A DNA stretch of 64,000 nt from Mastigocoleus testarum BC008 (GCF_001456025.1 NZ_LMTZ01000088.1:62001-126000); one strand, 5' to 3'. Positions 55,404 to 64,000 are shown, counted from the first letter of the stretch. The notes: generated by a model from the sequence alone, not told the origin. Numbers and translations: made by a program.

Positions 55404-55691
55404 ATGACTGCTTTTACACAAATTTGCCAAAAACATGACTTACTCTATCCCGTTCGTCAATGGTTAGAATCTATCGAAATCCATAACCCTAAACTTGCAC
55501 ATTTCCTATGTAAACTGGTTCCTTCACAATGTCCATTTGAAAGAGATGTAGTTCTTTTTGGTCGCAAACTATTTCACATCCCAGCAATGTGCAAGTTAAA
55601 TCCCCTTTACGAACAAGTCGTAACTTTACGCTTTAAAGCTCTATGTTATCTTGCAGATGAATGTGGAGAAGATGTGACAGCTTATTGTTAG
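55404..55691 (+). CDS. Mo-dependent nitrogenase C-terminal-domain protein
   Basis: A 95-residue soluble protein of the cyanobacterial family named after a domain found at the C terminus of Mo-dependent nitrogenase proteins. It has LVPSQCPFERDVVLFGR, FHIPAMCKLNPLYEQVVTLRF and CYLADECGEDVTAYC, with five cysteines that could bind an iron-sulfur cluster or metal. The function is not established. Its TAG overlaps the stop of the convergent histidine kinase gene by four bases. Confidence 0.8.
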   Translation: MTAFTQICQKHDLLYPVRQWLESIEIHNPKLAHFLCKLVPSQCPFERDVVLFGRKLFHIPAMCKLNPLYEQVVTLRFKALCYLADECGEDVTAYC

Positions 55692-56947
55692 GAAGAAGTG
55701 GGTAATTTAATACTTATAATTGTTCCTAACCCTGCGGTTGAAGTAATTGATAATTCTCCATTATGTGCTTCTATTATACGTTTAACTATTGCAAGTCCGA
55801 GTCCAGTTCCAGAGGATTTTGTCGAAAAGAAAGGTTGGGTTAGTTTGGGTAAAACCTCTGCAGGTATTGGATCCCCACCATTATGAATCCTAATATATAC
55901 TTGTTGTTCTTGAGTTTGATGCTCTATTTGTAATTTAACAATATCCCCAATATTAATTGCTTCATAAGCATTGCGCACTAAATTTATTAATACTTGTTTA
56001 ATTTTATCTTCATCTCCCATAATATTTACAGGTGAATTAGCAGGGTAAAACTCAAGTTTTCTCCCCTCACCTTCTGGCATTATTTGTAGCGCTACCAAGA
56101 GATTCGTAATTAGTTGATTAATATCAATTGCTAGAAGTTCTAAGTTTTGAGGCTTTGCGTAAAGTAATATTTCTTTTAATAATCTTTCTAATCTATCTGC
56201 TTCTTCTAAAGCTAAACATAACCTTACTTGAGCAGGTTCTGATAAATCTAACTTTTTAAAAAAATTCAAACCCATTTTCATAGTTGTAAATGGATTGCGA
56301 ATTTCATGAATAATACCTGAAGCAAATTCACCGATCGCAGCTAATCTTTCTTTTTCGACAAGTTTCGCTTGAGCTTGTCTTAACTGTTCTGTTCTTCGGG
56401 CTACTTCTGCTTCCAAAGCCTCATTAAATTGCCGTTGTTGCTGATAAAGTTGATAATTATCAATTGCTGTCGCCGCACGTTCAGCAAAGAGTTGAGTAAT
56501 TTCTAATTCCTGGTCAGAAAAATTACGCGGTCGCTTATGAAAAGAACATACCGTTCCAATAACTTCACCCTTCGAAGTTTTGAGCGGTATCCCCAAATAA
56601 GCACGATACCCATCCGGTCCCACACCGTATTCGCTACAGACTTGAGTATCTTCAACAATTAGATTTTTTCTATTTTTAACAACTGTTCCAGACAAGTGAC
56701 CGTGTAATGAATAGGAATGATGATCCTTTCCCATATCGATGCTACTAGCGAGGATTTTACCGGAACCCCGGTGGCAAATTGTAACTACAGATAGATCTAT
56801 TCCAATTAATTTACTTACACCACAGGCTATTTCTTTAAGATATTCTGGTAGCTTGCCATCTCTATAACTTAGAGATGATAGCATTGCCACTGCTTGCTGC
56901 TTTCGCTGTCGTTCTCCTAATTGTAAAAATAAAGAATTAAAAAACAT
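55688..56947 (-). CDS. GAF-domain sensor histidine kinase
   Basis: Cytoplasmic kinase of 419 residues. Residues about 25-165 form a GAF domain (SSIDMGKDHHSYSLHGHLSG, YLGIPLKTSKGEVIGTVCSF); a helical linker (EVARRTEQLRQAQAKLVEKE) follows, then HisKA with GIIHEIRNPFTTM (His near 216) and the HATPase with INLVRNAYEAI, FFSTKSSGTGLGLAIVKRII. Catalytic residues are intact. No membrane span is seen. The nearest complete regulator, the NrrA-like gene at 57649, is divergent, so the pair may be functionally linked but need not be. Confidence 0.9.
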   Translation of the reverse strand: MFFNSLFLQLGERQRKQQAVAMLSSLSYRDGKLPEYLKEIACGVSKLIGIDLSVVTICHRGSGKILASSIDMGKDHHSYSLHGHLSGTVVKNRKNLIVEDTQVCSEYGVGPDGYRAYLGIPLKTSKGEVIGTVCSFHKRPRNFSDQELEITQLFAERAATAIDNYQLYQQQRQFNEALEAEVARRTEQLRQAQAKLVEKERLAAIGEFASGIIHEIRNPFTTMKMGLNFFKKLDLSEPAQVRLCLALEEADRLERLLKEILLYAKPQNLELLAIDINQLITNLLVALQIMPEGEGRKLEFYPANSPVNIMGDEDKIKQVLINLVRNAYEAINIGDIVKLQIEHQTQEQQVYIRIHNGGDPIPAEVLPKLTQPFFSTKSSGTGLGLAIVKRIIEAHNGELSITSTAGLGTIISIKLPTSS

Positions 56948-57217
56948 TGAATAATCCTTAACTTAAATTACTGATTGATTTTTATACAATAAAATTAAAT
57001 TTTATTGTTTAGCAAGATAACTACACATTTATTCTATGTAAGTTACGGGTATTTAAGGAGGTAGTGAGTAAATAATGGTGTTAACTGTTCGCATTTGTTG
57101 TTAAGCATTATTGATAATTATCCGTATTCCAAACACTTGACACTAAGATATGTGTGAAATTCTATTCTCTACATTTCCATCCCTTACAATGCGATCGCCT
57201 GCAATTAGATGGTTTAC

Positions 57218-57259
57218 TATTCGATGCCCTATATTCGATGCCCTATATTCGATACCCCA
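57218..57259. repeat. Three-copy 14-bp tandem repeat
   Basis: TATTCGATGCCCTA twice (57218-57231, 57232-57245) and a variant ending ATACCCCA (57246-57259). Confidence 0.8.
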
Positions 57260-57556
57260 TAAGATATACGATCACAATCTAAACTTTGGATTTTTATATC
57301 AGTCTCTGGTTAAATTGCAATCAAAAATAAGATTGGAATATCCTTATTAGCGCCCCCTGCTGCATTTACTCCTGCAAATATTGGGTTGGGTAGAGAGTGG
57401 TAGCATACCCCCAGTCTATGTCTTGAGTCTGATTATTTTACCTAGGTTTAACATTCATATTGTGAAATACAAGTATCCCAAGACATAAATACAAAGAAAA
57501 AATTATAAACATGGTAAAGATTATTTGATATTGTTTGAGATTGTTTTGAACTGGTA

Positions 57557-57570
57557 GTAGAAATGTATAC
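57557..57570 (+). promoter_or_regulatory. NtcA-type binding site upstream of the NrrA-like gene
   Basis: Exact match to the palindromic NtcA consensus GTA-N8-TAC: GTA at 57557-57559, eight bases, TAC at 57568-57570. It lies 79 bp before the ATG of the OmpR-type regulator. The expected TAN3T box about 22 bp further downstream is not convincing, so the transcription start is uncertain. Confidence 0.6.
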
Positions 57571-57648
57571 TTTTTATTTGGGTTGATAAATCACATTTCA
57601 ACACTTAATTGAAAAAAATTGAAAATAGGAAAAAAATATTAAACTCCC

Positions 57649-58323
57649 ATGACGGCGCATATATTATTAGTTGAAGATGAAGTCAAGTTGGCTCGGTTTG
57701 TGGAATTAGAGTTGAGCTTCGAAGGTTATCAAGTTAGCGTCGCTAACGATGGTCTGAGTGGGTTAACGATGGCGCGGGAATCTCATCCAGATATAGTAGT
57801 TTTGGACTGGATGCTACCAGGAATGTCAGGGGTCGATATTTGTCGTCGTCTGCGATCCACTGGAGAAAAAGTTCCAATTATTCTGCTGACAGCAAAAGAT
57901 GAGGTGAGCGATCGCGTAACAGGTTTAGATGCAGGTGCGGACGACTATGTTGTCAAACCTTTCAGCATTGAGGAGTTATTAGCCAGAATTCGCGCTCATT
58001 TACGTCGTAACCAAGAAGAAGATGTAGATGTTTTACTATTCGAGAACTTGAAGTTAAATCGTTCTACCCGGGAAGTGTACCGAGGAACGCGTCAAATTGA
58101 ACTAACTGCGAAAGAATTCGATCTACTCGAACATTTAATGTCACATCCACGCCAAGTTATTACGCGCGATCGCATTCTTGAAGAGGTTTGGGGTTATGAT
58201 TTCATGGGTGACTCCAACATCATCGAAGTATATATTCGTTACCTAAGATTGAAGTTAGAAGCAAACAATGAAAGGCGTCTCATTCAAACTATTCGAGGTG
58301 TTGGTTACGTACTAAGAGAATGA
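57649..58323 (+). CDS. nrrA: OmpR-family response regulator, probably NrrA
   Basis: DNA-binding response regulator, 224 residues. The receiver domain has acidic pair Glu9/Asp10, phosphoacceptor Asp53 in VLDWMLPGMSG and Lys103 in VVKPF. The winged-helix part ends RLIQTIRGVGYVLRE. The opening MTAHILLVEDEVKLARFVEL resembles NrrA (nitrogen-responsive regulator A), which in Anabaena sp. PCC 7120 is induced by NtcA and acts towards the hetR gene in heterocyst development. The NtcA box 79 bp upstream fits that. Assignment to NrrA rather than another OmpR member is my recollection plus context. Confidence 0.75.
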   Translation: MTAHILLVEDEVKLARFVELELSFEGYQVSVANDGLSGLTMARESHPDIVVLDWMLPGMSGVDICRRLRSTGEKVPIILLTAKDEVSDRVTGLDAGADDYVVKPFSIEELLARIRAHLRRNQEEDVDVLLFENLKLNRSTREVYRGTRQIELTAKEFDLLEHLMSHPRQVITRDRILEEVWGYDFMGDSNIIEVYIRYLRLKLEANNERRLIQTIRGVGYVLRE

Positions 58324-58996
58324 GAATAACTTGACAATTAAAATTACCATTAATATATCCGTCGCTGAGATAAAGGTTTTTATTCTCTAAGAAGGTGTTT
58401 ATAAATAAAAAATAAAATTATTGTAGGGTGTGTTAGAAATATCACTATATCTCACTTTCAACAATAACTTAAACAGGCATAACACACCATATAGCATCGG
58501 TAGGTTACGGCAAATTTTGCATTATTCCAATAATCAAATCCTTATTTAGCCGTCATCTGCCTACTTTAAAATTTATTTATAAACATACTTTAATAAATAG
58601 GCCATCCGTTGTTTTTTTGGTCAAAGTTTTTTTGGTCAAAAATATAAAAAAAATAACAACTCGAAGGAGAGCATAAATAATTTAATCTGTACCAAAGTCA
58701 ATTCTCAGGAAAAACTCATAAAACTGAGAAGCATTTGTATTTAAATAAAAATAGCTCTAAAAGGTACTTAAATATCCGTAGTCCTTGCGAATCAATCTTA
58801 AAGCAGTGTGTTTATCTGCTTTGAGTTTTTTTATGTGCCAAAGAACTACCAATGGCAGCAAAAAATAATACAAGTAACCACTTAAGATAGATCTAGTATA
58901 AAGTGAATCTTAAGTTTAATAGTTGAGAAGTAAAATTTCAGTTGAGATTGCAAGAGCATTATTTTGCAAGAATCCGCGATAAATATAGAACCAACG
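58324..58996. other. Intergenic region with an inverted-repeat element
   Basis: About 670 bases between the NrrA-like gene and arsM. It contains the element at 58388-58592. The remainder is AT-rich and should include the arsM promoter. No further gene was seen. Confidence 0.5.
58388..58592. repeat. MITE-like inverted-repeat element (TGTTTATAAATAAA ends)
   Basis: TGTTTATAAATAAA (58396-58409) and its exact complement TTTATTTATAAACA (58572-58585) lie 162 bp apart. The imperfect match continues outwards (TAAGAAGG on one side, TACTTTA on the other). Inside, GGTGTGTTA and TAACACACC form a second inverted pair. No coding frame. Confidence 0.7.
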
Positions 58997-59962
58997 ATGA
59001 CTTATTTAGACACAGCAGCTCAATTCTACAGTGAAGTAGCACAAACACCAGAAGTAGGACTCTGTTGCGTGCAGAGTACACCTATGCAACTACCGGGACT
59101 CAATATACCCCTGACAATGCAGGAGATGAATTATGGTTGCGGTTCTACAGTTCATCCGGCAGAATTAGTTAACCAACCGACTGTACTATATGTTGGTGTT
59201 GGTGGTGGGCTAGAAGCTCTACAATTTGCCTATTTTACTCGACGTCAGGGTGGTGTAATTGCAGTCGATCCAGTGTCCGAAATGCGTCAGGCTGCGGCAC
59301 GCAATCTAGAAATCGCAAAAGCTGAAAACCCTTGGTTTGAGACTAATTTTGTAGATATTCGTCCTGGTGATGCTTTTAACTTGCCAGTTGAGGACAATTC
59401 TGTTGATGTTGTAGCTCAAAATTGCCTTTTCAATATTTTTGAACCAGAGGATTTAGCTCGGGCTTTAGGAGAAGCTTATCGCGTATTGAAACCAGGTGGA
59501 CGTCTGCAAATGAGCGATCCGATTGCGACTCGTCCAATTCCAGGACATCTACAGCAAGATGAACGCTTAAGGGCTATGTGTCTTTCAGGTGCACTTACCT
59601 ATGAAAAATATGTTCAACGTATAATTAATGCAGGTTTTGGTCAAGTAGAAATTCGTGCCCGTCGTCCCTATCGGTTGTTGGATCGAAAGACATATAATTT
59701 ATCAGAAAATTTACTGCTAGAAAGTCTTGATTCTGTTGCTTTTAAAGTCGTAATTCCAGAAGATGGTGCTTGTATTTTTACCGGTAAAACTGCAATTTAT
59801 GCTGGTTCTGAAGAATATTTTGACGATGGAGCGGGACATATTCTCCAAAAAGGAGTTCCTGGAGGAGTTTGCGATAAAACTGCAGCTAAACTAGCAGCTT
59901 ATGCACCGGAGATTATGGTAACTAACTCCACTTGGCATTACGATGGTGGCGGTTGTTGTTAA
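58997..59962 (+). CDS. arsM: Arsenosugar biosynthesis arsenite methyltransferase ArsM
   Basis: SAM-dependent methyltransferase that methylates arsenite, a step towards arsenosugars. The SAM site is YVGVGGGLEALQ, with later DVVAQNCLFNIFEPEDLARA and YRVLKPGGRLQMSDPIATRP. Cysteines that could bind As(III) are in GLCCVQS, YGCGST, NCLF and the C-terminal GGGCC. I chose the ATG at 58997 (MTYLDTAAQFYSEV), which matches the usual N terminus; a TTG at 58964 would add 11 residues. The next gene is arsS, so the pair forms an arsenosugar cassette. Expression in response to arsenic is inferred. Confidence 0.9.
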   Translation: MTYLDTAAQFYSEVAQTPEVGLCCVQSTPMQLPGLNIPLTMQEMNYGCGSTVHPAELVNQPTVLYVGVGGGLEALQFAYFTRRQGGVIAVDPVSEMRQAAARNLEIAKAENPWFETNFVDIRPGDAFNLPVEDNSVDVVAQNCLFNIFEPEDLARALGEAYRVLKPGGRLQMSDPIATRPIPGHLQQDERLRAMCLSGALTYEKYVQRIINAGFGQVEIRARRPYRLLDRKTYNLSENLLLESLDSVAFKVVIPEDGACIFTGKTAIYAGSEEYFDDGAGHILQKGVPGGVCDKTAAKLAAYAPEIMVTNSTWHYDGGGCC

Positions 59963-60211
59963 TAAAAATTGCTGAAATCTGTAGAAATTCTAGAATCAGG
60001 TGTTGAAGTTTAATAATTAACACTTATCCTGAGAAAAATTGGGTGCTATAACTTCCCAACCAAAGGTATAGATAGATTGACTATAGATTGATTAATAAGG
60101 GCGTATCTCTATGCGCCCCTATAGATACCATCAATAAATCATCATATAAATTTTTCAGTGAATTCCCTACTGCTAATTCAGCATAGTGAAATTTCATAAA
60201 TTGCTAATCAA

Positions 60212-60252
60212 TAACTGTTAACTGTTAACTGCTAACTGATAACTGATAACTG
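60212..60252. repeat. Heptamer repeat array (AACTGTT/AACTGAT)
   Basis: About six 7-bp units (AACTGTT, AACTGTT, AACTGCT, AACTGAT, AACTGAT) directly before the arsS ATG (60256). The same heptamer, complemented, forms the array at 14385-14449 upstream of aroH. Confidence 0.8.
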
Positions 60253-60255
60253 AAA

Positions 60256-61242
60256 ATGATTAACACAACAATTACACCTTTTCATAAAAAACTTGATTCC
60301 CCACTAACAAAAAAAGCAATTACAGTTTTGCAAATCAACCTCGGTCGTCGCTGTAATCTTGCTTGTAGCCATTGTCATGTAGAAGCAGGTCCAAAACGTA
60401 CGGAAGAGCTTTCTCCAGAAGTTTGTCAACAATTAGTTGAGTTAATTTACAAATTTCCCCAAATTCAAATTGTCGATCTAACTGGTGGTGCGCCAGAAAT
60501 GAATTACGGGTTTAAATCTTTAGTTGAAGCAGCAAGAGAAAATAATAAGCAGGTAATTGTTCGTTCTAACTTAACTATTTATTTTGAAAATGGTTTTGAT
60601 TATTTACCCGATTTTTTTGCTAAAAATCAAGTCAAAATAGTTGCATCTCTGCCATGTTATTTAGCAGATAATGTTGATAAAATGCGTGGTGATGGTGTTT
60701 TTGATGCTTCTATCAAAGCACTACAGTGGTTAAATAAAGTTGGTTACGCAACACAACCTAATTTAACTTTAGACCTAGTATATAATCCTCAATTACCCAA
60801 CAGTGAAAAATTTTCCCTTACCCCAGACCAGGCTAAATTAGAACAAGATTACAAACAGTTTTTACAAGAAAAGTTTGGTATTGTCTTCAATAATTTATTT
60901 ACCATTACAAATTTGCCAGTAGGTAGAACTAAATTTCATTTAGAACGCAAGAAAATCTACGCCCCATATTTGCAATTTTTAGAATCTAGTTTTAATTCTA
61001 GTACAGTAGAACACTTAATGTGTCGGGATGAAATTTCAGTTGATTATCTCGGTAATATATATGATTGTGACTTTAATCAAATGATGAATCTACCTGCAAA
61101 AACCTTTGATGGAGAGATACTCACAGTTAAGAAATTATTGGAAGCAGGTAATTTAGATTTAATTCATCAAGTGCAAACGGCTGCTTACTGTTATGGTTGC
61201 ACAGCGGGTAGTGGTTCCAGTTGTGGTGGAGCTTTGTTGTAG
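60256..61242 (+). CDS. arsS: Arsenosugar biosynthesis radical SAM protein ArsS
   Basis: Radical SAM enzyme thought to transfer the 5'-deoxyadenosyl group to dimethylarsenite, yielding dimethylarsinoyl-adenosine, precursor of arsenosugars. It has 328 residues. Cys33, Cys37 and Cys40 (RRCNLACSHCH) hold the [4Fe-4S] cluster. DLTGGAPEM binds SAM, and a late cysteine group (CYGCTAGSGSSCGG) may hold a second cluster. It follows arsM by 293 bp on the same strand, as expected for this cassette. The 40 bp before its ATG are a heptamer repeat, so no normal ribosome binding site is visible. Confidence 0.9.
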   Translation: MINTTITPFHKKLDSPLTKKAITVLQINLGRRCNLACSHCHVEAGPKRTEELSPEVCQQLVELIYKFPQIQIVDLTGGAPEMNYGFKSLVEAARENNKQVIVRSNLTIYFENGFDYLPDFFAKNQVKIVASLPCYLADNVDKMRGDGVFDASIKALQWLNKVGYATQPNLTLDLVYNPQLPNSEKFSLTPDQAKLEQDYKQFLQEKFGIVFNNLFTITNLPVGRTKFHLERKKIYAPYLQFLESSFNSSTVEHLMCRDEISVDYLGNIYDCDFNQMMNLPAKTFDGEILTVKKLLEAGNLDLIHQVQTAAYCYGCTAGSGSSCGGALL

Positions 61243-61294
61243 GTGGCGATTAGGGATTGGGGATTGGGGATAATAATACTTTACTCATTACTGA

Positions 61295-61591
61295 TCACCG
61301 TCTCACCTCAAAACCCTCTAACCCTTCAGGTTCAACATATTCAACACTAACATCCCGAACCACAGCAGAAGGCGATCCCTCATGACACCAGTTAATCATT
61401 TTTTCTACAGTTTTGCGATCGCCTTCAAAAATAGCTTCTACCCGACCGTCAGGGAGATTTTGCACCCAACCATTTATCTTCAACTGAGAAGCTTTCTTTG
61501 TTGTGAAATATCGATAACCAACACCTTGTACCTTTCCAGAAACTAATACATGGGTGCGAACTTGCTTTTGTGCGGATGAAGGATTTTGCAT
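61295..61591 (-). CDS. acyP: Acylphosphatase
   Basis: Small enzyme hydrolysing carboxyl-phosphate bonds. The 98 residues contain the phosphate loop VSGKVQGVGYRYF with catalytic Arg27 and the GWVQNLPDG segment with catalytic Asn45, both intact. The start MQNPSSAQKQVRTHVL is at 61591. It stands alone between the arsenosugar genes and a MerR-type regulator. Its physiological substrate is not known in bacteria. Confidence 0.93.
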   Translation of the reverse strand: MQNPSSAQKQVRTHVLVSGKVQGVGYRYFTTKKASQLKINGWVQNLPDGRVEAIFEGDRKTVEKMINWCHEGSPSAVVRDVSVEYVEPEGLEGFEVRR

Positions 61592-61781
61592 AACCTAAAA
61601 AAGATATTCTATTGTGTACGTAACACACAGTATATTAATTTTATTTTCTATTTATAAATGCCTTCTAGGTATAGAGCTACGTAATTAGGTTCGGACATTG
61701 GTGAATGCTCAAACCTATGACTAGTAAACTTCTGAATTCTGAATTTTGACTTTTGAATTTTGACTTGCGCGTAGCGCTATA

Positions 61782-62189
61782 TTACTTCTGAATATTGGGA
61801 CAGATTATTTCTTTTGGCTTAGTTGTTGCACTATGCCAATCTGATATTAATCCTTGTAATTCGCTGCGTAACTCTAGCAAATCATCAATCTGTTTGTTAA
61901 TATCTTCTATTTTGTATTTCAGCTTTTGTTGAATATCATCACAAGGTGGTTTTCCACCATCATAAACTTGAAGAATTTCACTAATTTCTTGCAAGCTGAG
62001 TCCTAAACCTTGAGCGCGTTTGATAAATGATAGTCGTTTAAATACCTCAGCAGAAAATAGACGGAAACCCCCTTGAGTTCGCTGTAAAGATTGGATTAAA
62101 CCAAAACTTTCATAATAGCGAATAGTACGAATGGGAATTCCACTAATTTGTTGGACTTGACCAATTAAAAATAATGTTTCGCTTTTCAT
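61782..62189 (-). CDS. MerR-family transcriptional regulator, heavy-metal type
   Basis: A 135-residue DNA-binding regulator. IGQVQQISGIPIRTIRYYES is the winged-helix motif, and GLIQSLQRTQGGFRLF follows. The dimerisation helix is about 86-118. Cys83 (GGKPPCDD) and Cys130 (IICPNIQK) lie where MerR, ZntR or PbrR-type proteins place metal-binding cysteines. The second metal-loop cysteine seen in most such proteins is absent, so the ligand is uncertain. Nearness to arsM-arsS suggests a metal(loid) signal, but acyP lies between and there is no direct proof. No operator is obvious. Confidence 0.8.
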   Translation of the reverse strand: MKSETLFLIGQVQQISGIPIRTIRYYESFGLIQSLQRTQGGFRLFSAEVFKRLSFIKRAQGLGLSLQEISEILQVYDGGKPPCDDIQQKLKYKIEDINKQIDDLLELRSELQGLISDWHSATTKPKEIICPNIQK

Positions 62190-62413
62190 TCCTATTACGT
62201 CAATATCCCACAGATATCATAGTTGTAAATTTTTACTTATCATCGCTCTAAAAATCACTAATCTCTAATCCCTAGTCCCCAATCGCCAACAATCAAAACA
62301 TTAAGAAACACTAAGCATTAAAAGACAAATAAATTAGCTGTCACAAAACAAAAAATATTTAAATGTATTATTTATATCATTTTGAACGACAAATTAACAT
62401 TTAGAAAGTATAA

Positions 62414-63277
62414 ATGTCATGGGTTCAAAGGACAGATAATTTTGTGACACACAACCCTAAAGCTTCATCAAATAAAAAATTACATTGCATACAGTGGCAC
62501 AGCAAAATTATTACTGATGAAATTATGAATAGTCAGTTGATTCCCACAGAGGAATTATCTTCTCTGGATATTGAGGCAATGTATTTGCTTTTGAGCAAGC
62601 ATTTTCAGGGTGTAGAGCGAGATGTGTTTAATGCTGACCTTAATCATAAAAATTGGGTAATACTTATTAAAGACAGTAAAACAAATCAGCTCAAAGGATT
62701 TTCAACTTTATTATTTTATAATACCGATTTTACTGGTGAAGATATCAGTATTGTTTACTCTGGGGATACGATTATGGATCCCAGTGCTTGGTCTAGCTCG
62801 ACACTATCTCGAACTTGGATCGATTCAGTTAATAAATTACGTACAGAATATTCCCAAGGGAAACTATATTGGTTACTGATCTGCGGTGGTTACCGTACTT
62901 ATCGCTTTTTACCGATATTTTGGCAAGAATTCTACCCCCGCTATGATGTTGCTACACCGCCAGATATTGCCAATTTCATGGAATATTTAGCCCAAGAGCG
63001 CTTTGGTAAAAATTACAATCCTATATCCGGAGTTGTCAGCTTTTCCCATCCTCATATTCTCCGGGAAGGACTCAGAGGTGTCCCCCAAGAACGTTTAACC
63101 GATCCCCATATTGAATTTTTCGATAGAATGAATCCGGGACACCTAAATGGTGATGAATTGGTATGTTTGACAGAAATTAGCGAAACCAATCTAACCCCAG
63201 CAGGAAAACGAATGTGGTTCGCATCTGTAAGTTCATCCCCAGCAATTAAAAATTCAACCTTAAGAATTCCCGCTTAA
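62414..63277 (+). CDS. Hypothetical protein, possibly GNAT-like
   Basis: A 287-residue soluble protein. The first 37 residues look unconserved; an ATG at 62525 (MNSQLIPTEELSSLDIEAMY, 250 residues) is a plausible alternative start. The core has a mixed alpha/beta pattern: AMYLLLSKHFQG, NHKNWVILIKDSKTNQLKGF and YWLLICGGYRTYRFLPIFW, recalling GNAT acyltransferases without a clear acetyl-CoA loop. GVVSFSHPHILREGLRGVP is distinctive. It lies 265 bp before a Rieske oxygenase on the same strand, so the two may act together. I do not recognise the family. Confidence 0.55.
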   Translation: MSWVQRTDNFVTHNPKASSNKKLHCIQWHSKIITDEIMNSQLIPTEELSSLDIEAMYLLLSKHFQGVERDVFNADLNHKNWVILIKDSKTNQLKGFSTLLFYNTDFTGEDISIVYSGDTIMDPSAWSSSTLSRTWIDSVNKLRTEYSQGKLYWLLICGGYRTYRFLPIFWQEFYPRYDVATPPDIANFMEYLAQERFGKNYNPISGVVSFSHPHILREGLRGVPQERLTDPHIEFFDRMNPGHLNGDELVCLTEISETNLTPAGKRMWFASVSSSPAIKNSTLRIPA

Positions 63278-63542
63278 AAATAAATTATAGGAAATGTTGA
63301 AGTATGTGGTGTTGAATCGGTCGAGGAGAAAAAACTTAAATTTTGTAGCAAAATTCAGAAGTTAGAATATGATTTGCGATCCTATGTGCAGCGCAAGATG
63401 CACTTCGCACTCTGTGTACTAATAAATCTATTTTGCTCAGATATCCGCTATAAATCCCAACACAAGTTTTTCATCTCCAAGCAAACTAAGAAAACGCCAT
63501 TGTCAACGATGCATATCCGGGAACTCCGGTATTTTAAATGAC

Positions 63543-64000
63543 ATGAGTGTCAAATCGCAAACCATTAGTCTAAATCGTCAGACAACCACTTTTAATCATC
63601 CGAAACGTTTCATAGAAGGATGGTACTGGGCTATTCCTTCTCGTAAAGTCCGTAGATCTCAAGTCAAAGCAGTTAACCTATTAGGAAAAGAGCTAGTAAT
63701 TTACCGTGGTAAAGATGGTAAACTAGTATGCTTTGATGCCTATTGTCCCCACATGGGAGCTCATTTAGCAGAGGGAACTGTTGAAGGAAATGGACTACGC
63801 TGCTTATTTCACAACTGGAAGTTCAATGCAAACGGAACCTGTATTGATATTCCTTGTTTAGGAAAAAACATTCCCATTCAATTAAAAACTTGGCATGTTG
63901 AAGAAAAATATGGTTTGATTTGGGTCTGGACTGGAGATATTCCCAAACAACCCTTACCTTTTGTTCCTGAATTAGAGAACTATCGATGTGATAGTCTTCT
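63543..64000 (+). CDS. Rieske [2Fe-2S] oxygenase (partial, cut by window end)
   Basis: The N-terminal part of an aromatic-ring-hydroxylating or chlorophyll-catabolism-type Rieske oxygenase. The frame begins MSVKSQTISLNRQTTTFNHP. The Rieske cluster ligands are Cys and His in YCPHMGAHL and in CLFHNWKF, i.e. CxH...CxxH. The start has no strong ribosome binding site. The catalytic iron domain lies outside the window. Substrate unknown. The gene upstream could be a partner. Confidence 0.85.
   Translation, partial: MSVKSQTISLNRQTTTFNHPKRFIEGWYWAIPSRKVRRSQVKAVNLLGKELVIYRGKDGKLVCFDAYCPHMGAHLAEGTVEGNGLRCLFHNWKFNANGTCIDIPCLGKNIPIQLKTWHVEEKYGLIWVWTGDIPKQPLPFVPELENYRCDSL

Larger units (their letters stand above)
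56948..57648. other. Divergent regulatory region with NtcA box and tandem repeat
   Basis: About 700 bases between the GAF kinase and the NrrA-like regulator. It contains three copies of a 14-bp repeat (57218-57259) and a GTA-N8-TAC box (57557-57570). No gene was seen. Confidence 0.6.

Overview
The window reads as a chromosomal segment of a filamentous, probably heterocystous (nitrogen-fixing) cyanobacterium of the Nostocales. It is AT-rich. HIP1 octamers (GCGATCGC, e.g. 11429, 14162, 22032) occur throughout, and intergenic regions carry heptanucleotide repeat arrays and small inverted-repeat elements. Marker genes that are cyanobacterial by family include crtR, pipX-pipY, sepF, DUF3119/DUF3086, DUF4079, a Mo-nitrogenase C-terminal-domain protein, the arsenosugar genes arsM/arsS and an NrrA-like regulator. 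The genus cannot be fixed from the sequence alone.

Layout. 1-9.8 kb: surface polysaccharide genes (two GT2 glycosyltransferases, a minus-strand rfbB-rfbA-rfbC-rfbD dTDP-rhamnose operon, a GDP-mannose 4,6-dehydratase and a GT4 glycosyltransferase). 9.9-36 kb: mostly housekeeping (pyk, crtR, aroH, sppA, an MlaE-type permease, DUF3119/DUF3086, plsY, a phosphoesterase, der, ecfT, a Ser/Thr kinase, a pabB/trpE-like enzyme, acpS, pipX-pipY, sepF, proC and a Ski2-like helicase). 36-40 kb: an accessory island with a secreted SH3 protein, a class II aldolase plus TauD-like dioxygenase pair, and a small secreted Cys-containing protein whose truncated paralogue lies on the other side of the pair. 40.7-47 kb: a cellulose-synthase-like operon, a DM13 lipoprotein, a DUF4079 membrane protein and an orphan histidine kinase.

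49-58 kb: queD, a cytochrome b561-like protein, two poorly characterised genes, a broken response regulator next to a PepSY protein, an MFS transporter, a Mo-nitrogenase C-terminal-domain protein, a GAF histidine kinase and an OmpR-type regulator. The regulator has a perfect NtcA-type box upstream and is probably NrrA. 59-64 kb: arsenosugar biosynthesis genes arsM-arsS, acylphosphatase, a MerR-type regulator, an uncharacterised protein, and a Rieske oxygenase cut by the window end.

The most unusual content lies between genes. There are at least three families of short non-autonomous inverted-repeat (MITE-like) elements; two of them are present twice. There are also perfect palindromes, heptamer and 9-, 14- and 15-bp tandem arrays, a gene-fragment duplication bracketing the aldolase/dioxygenase pair, and a decayed two-component locus. 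I see no CRISPR array, rRNA, tRNA, prophage or clearly new defence system. The best candidates for something undescribed are the aldolase/dioxygenase pair in its duplicated setting and the MITE families.
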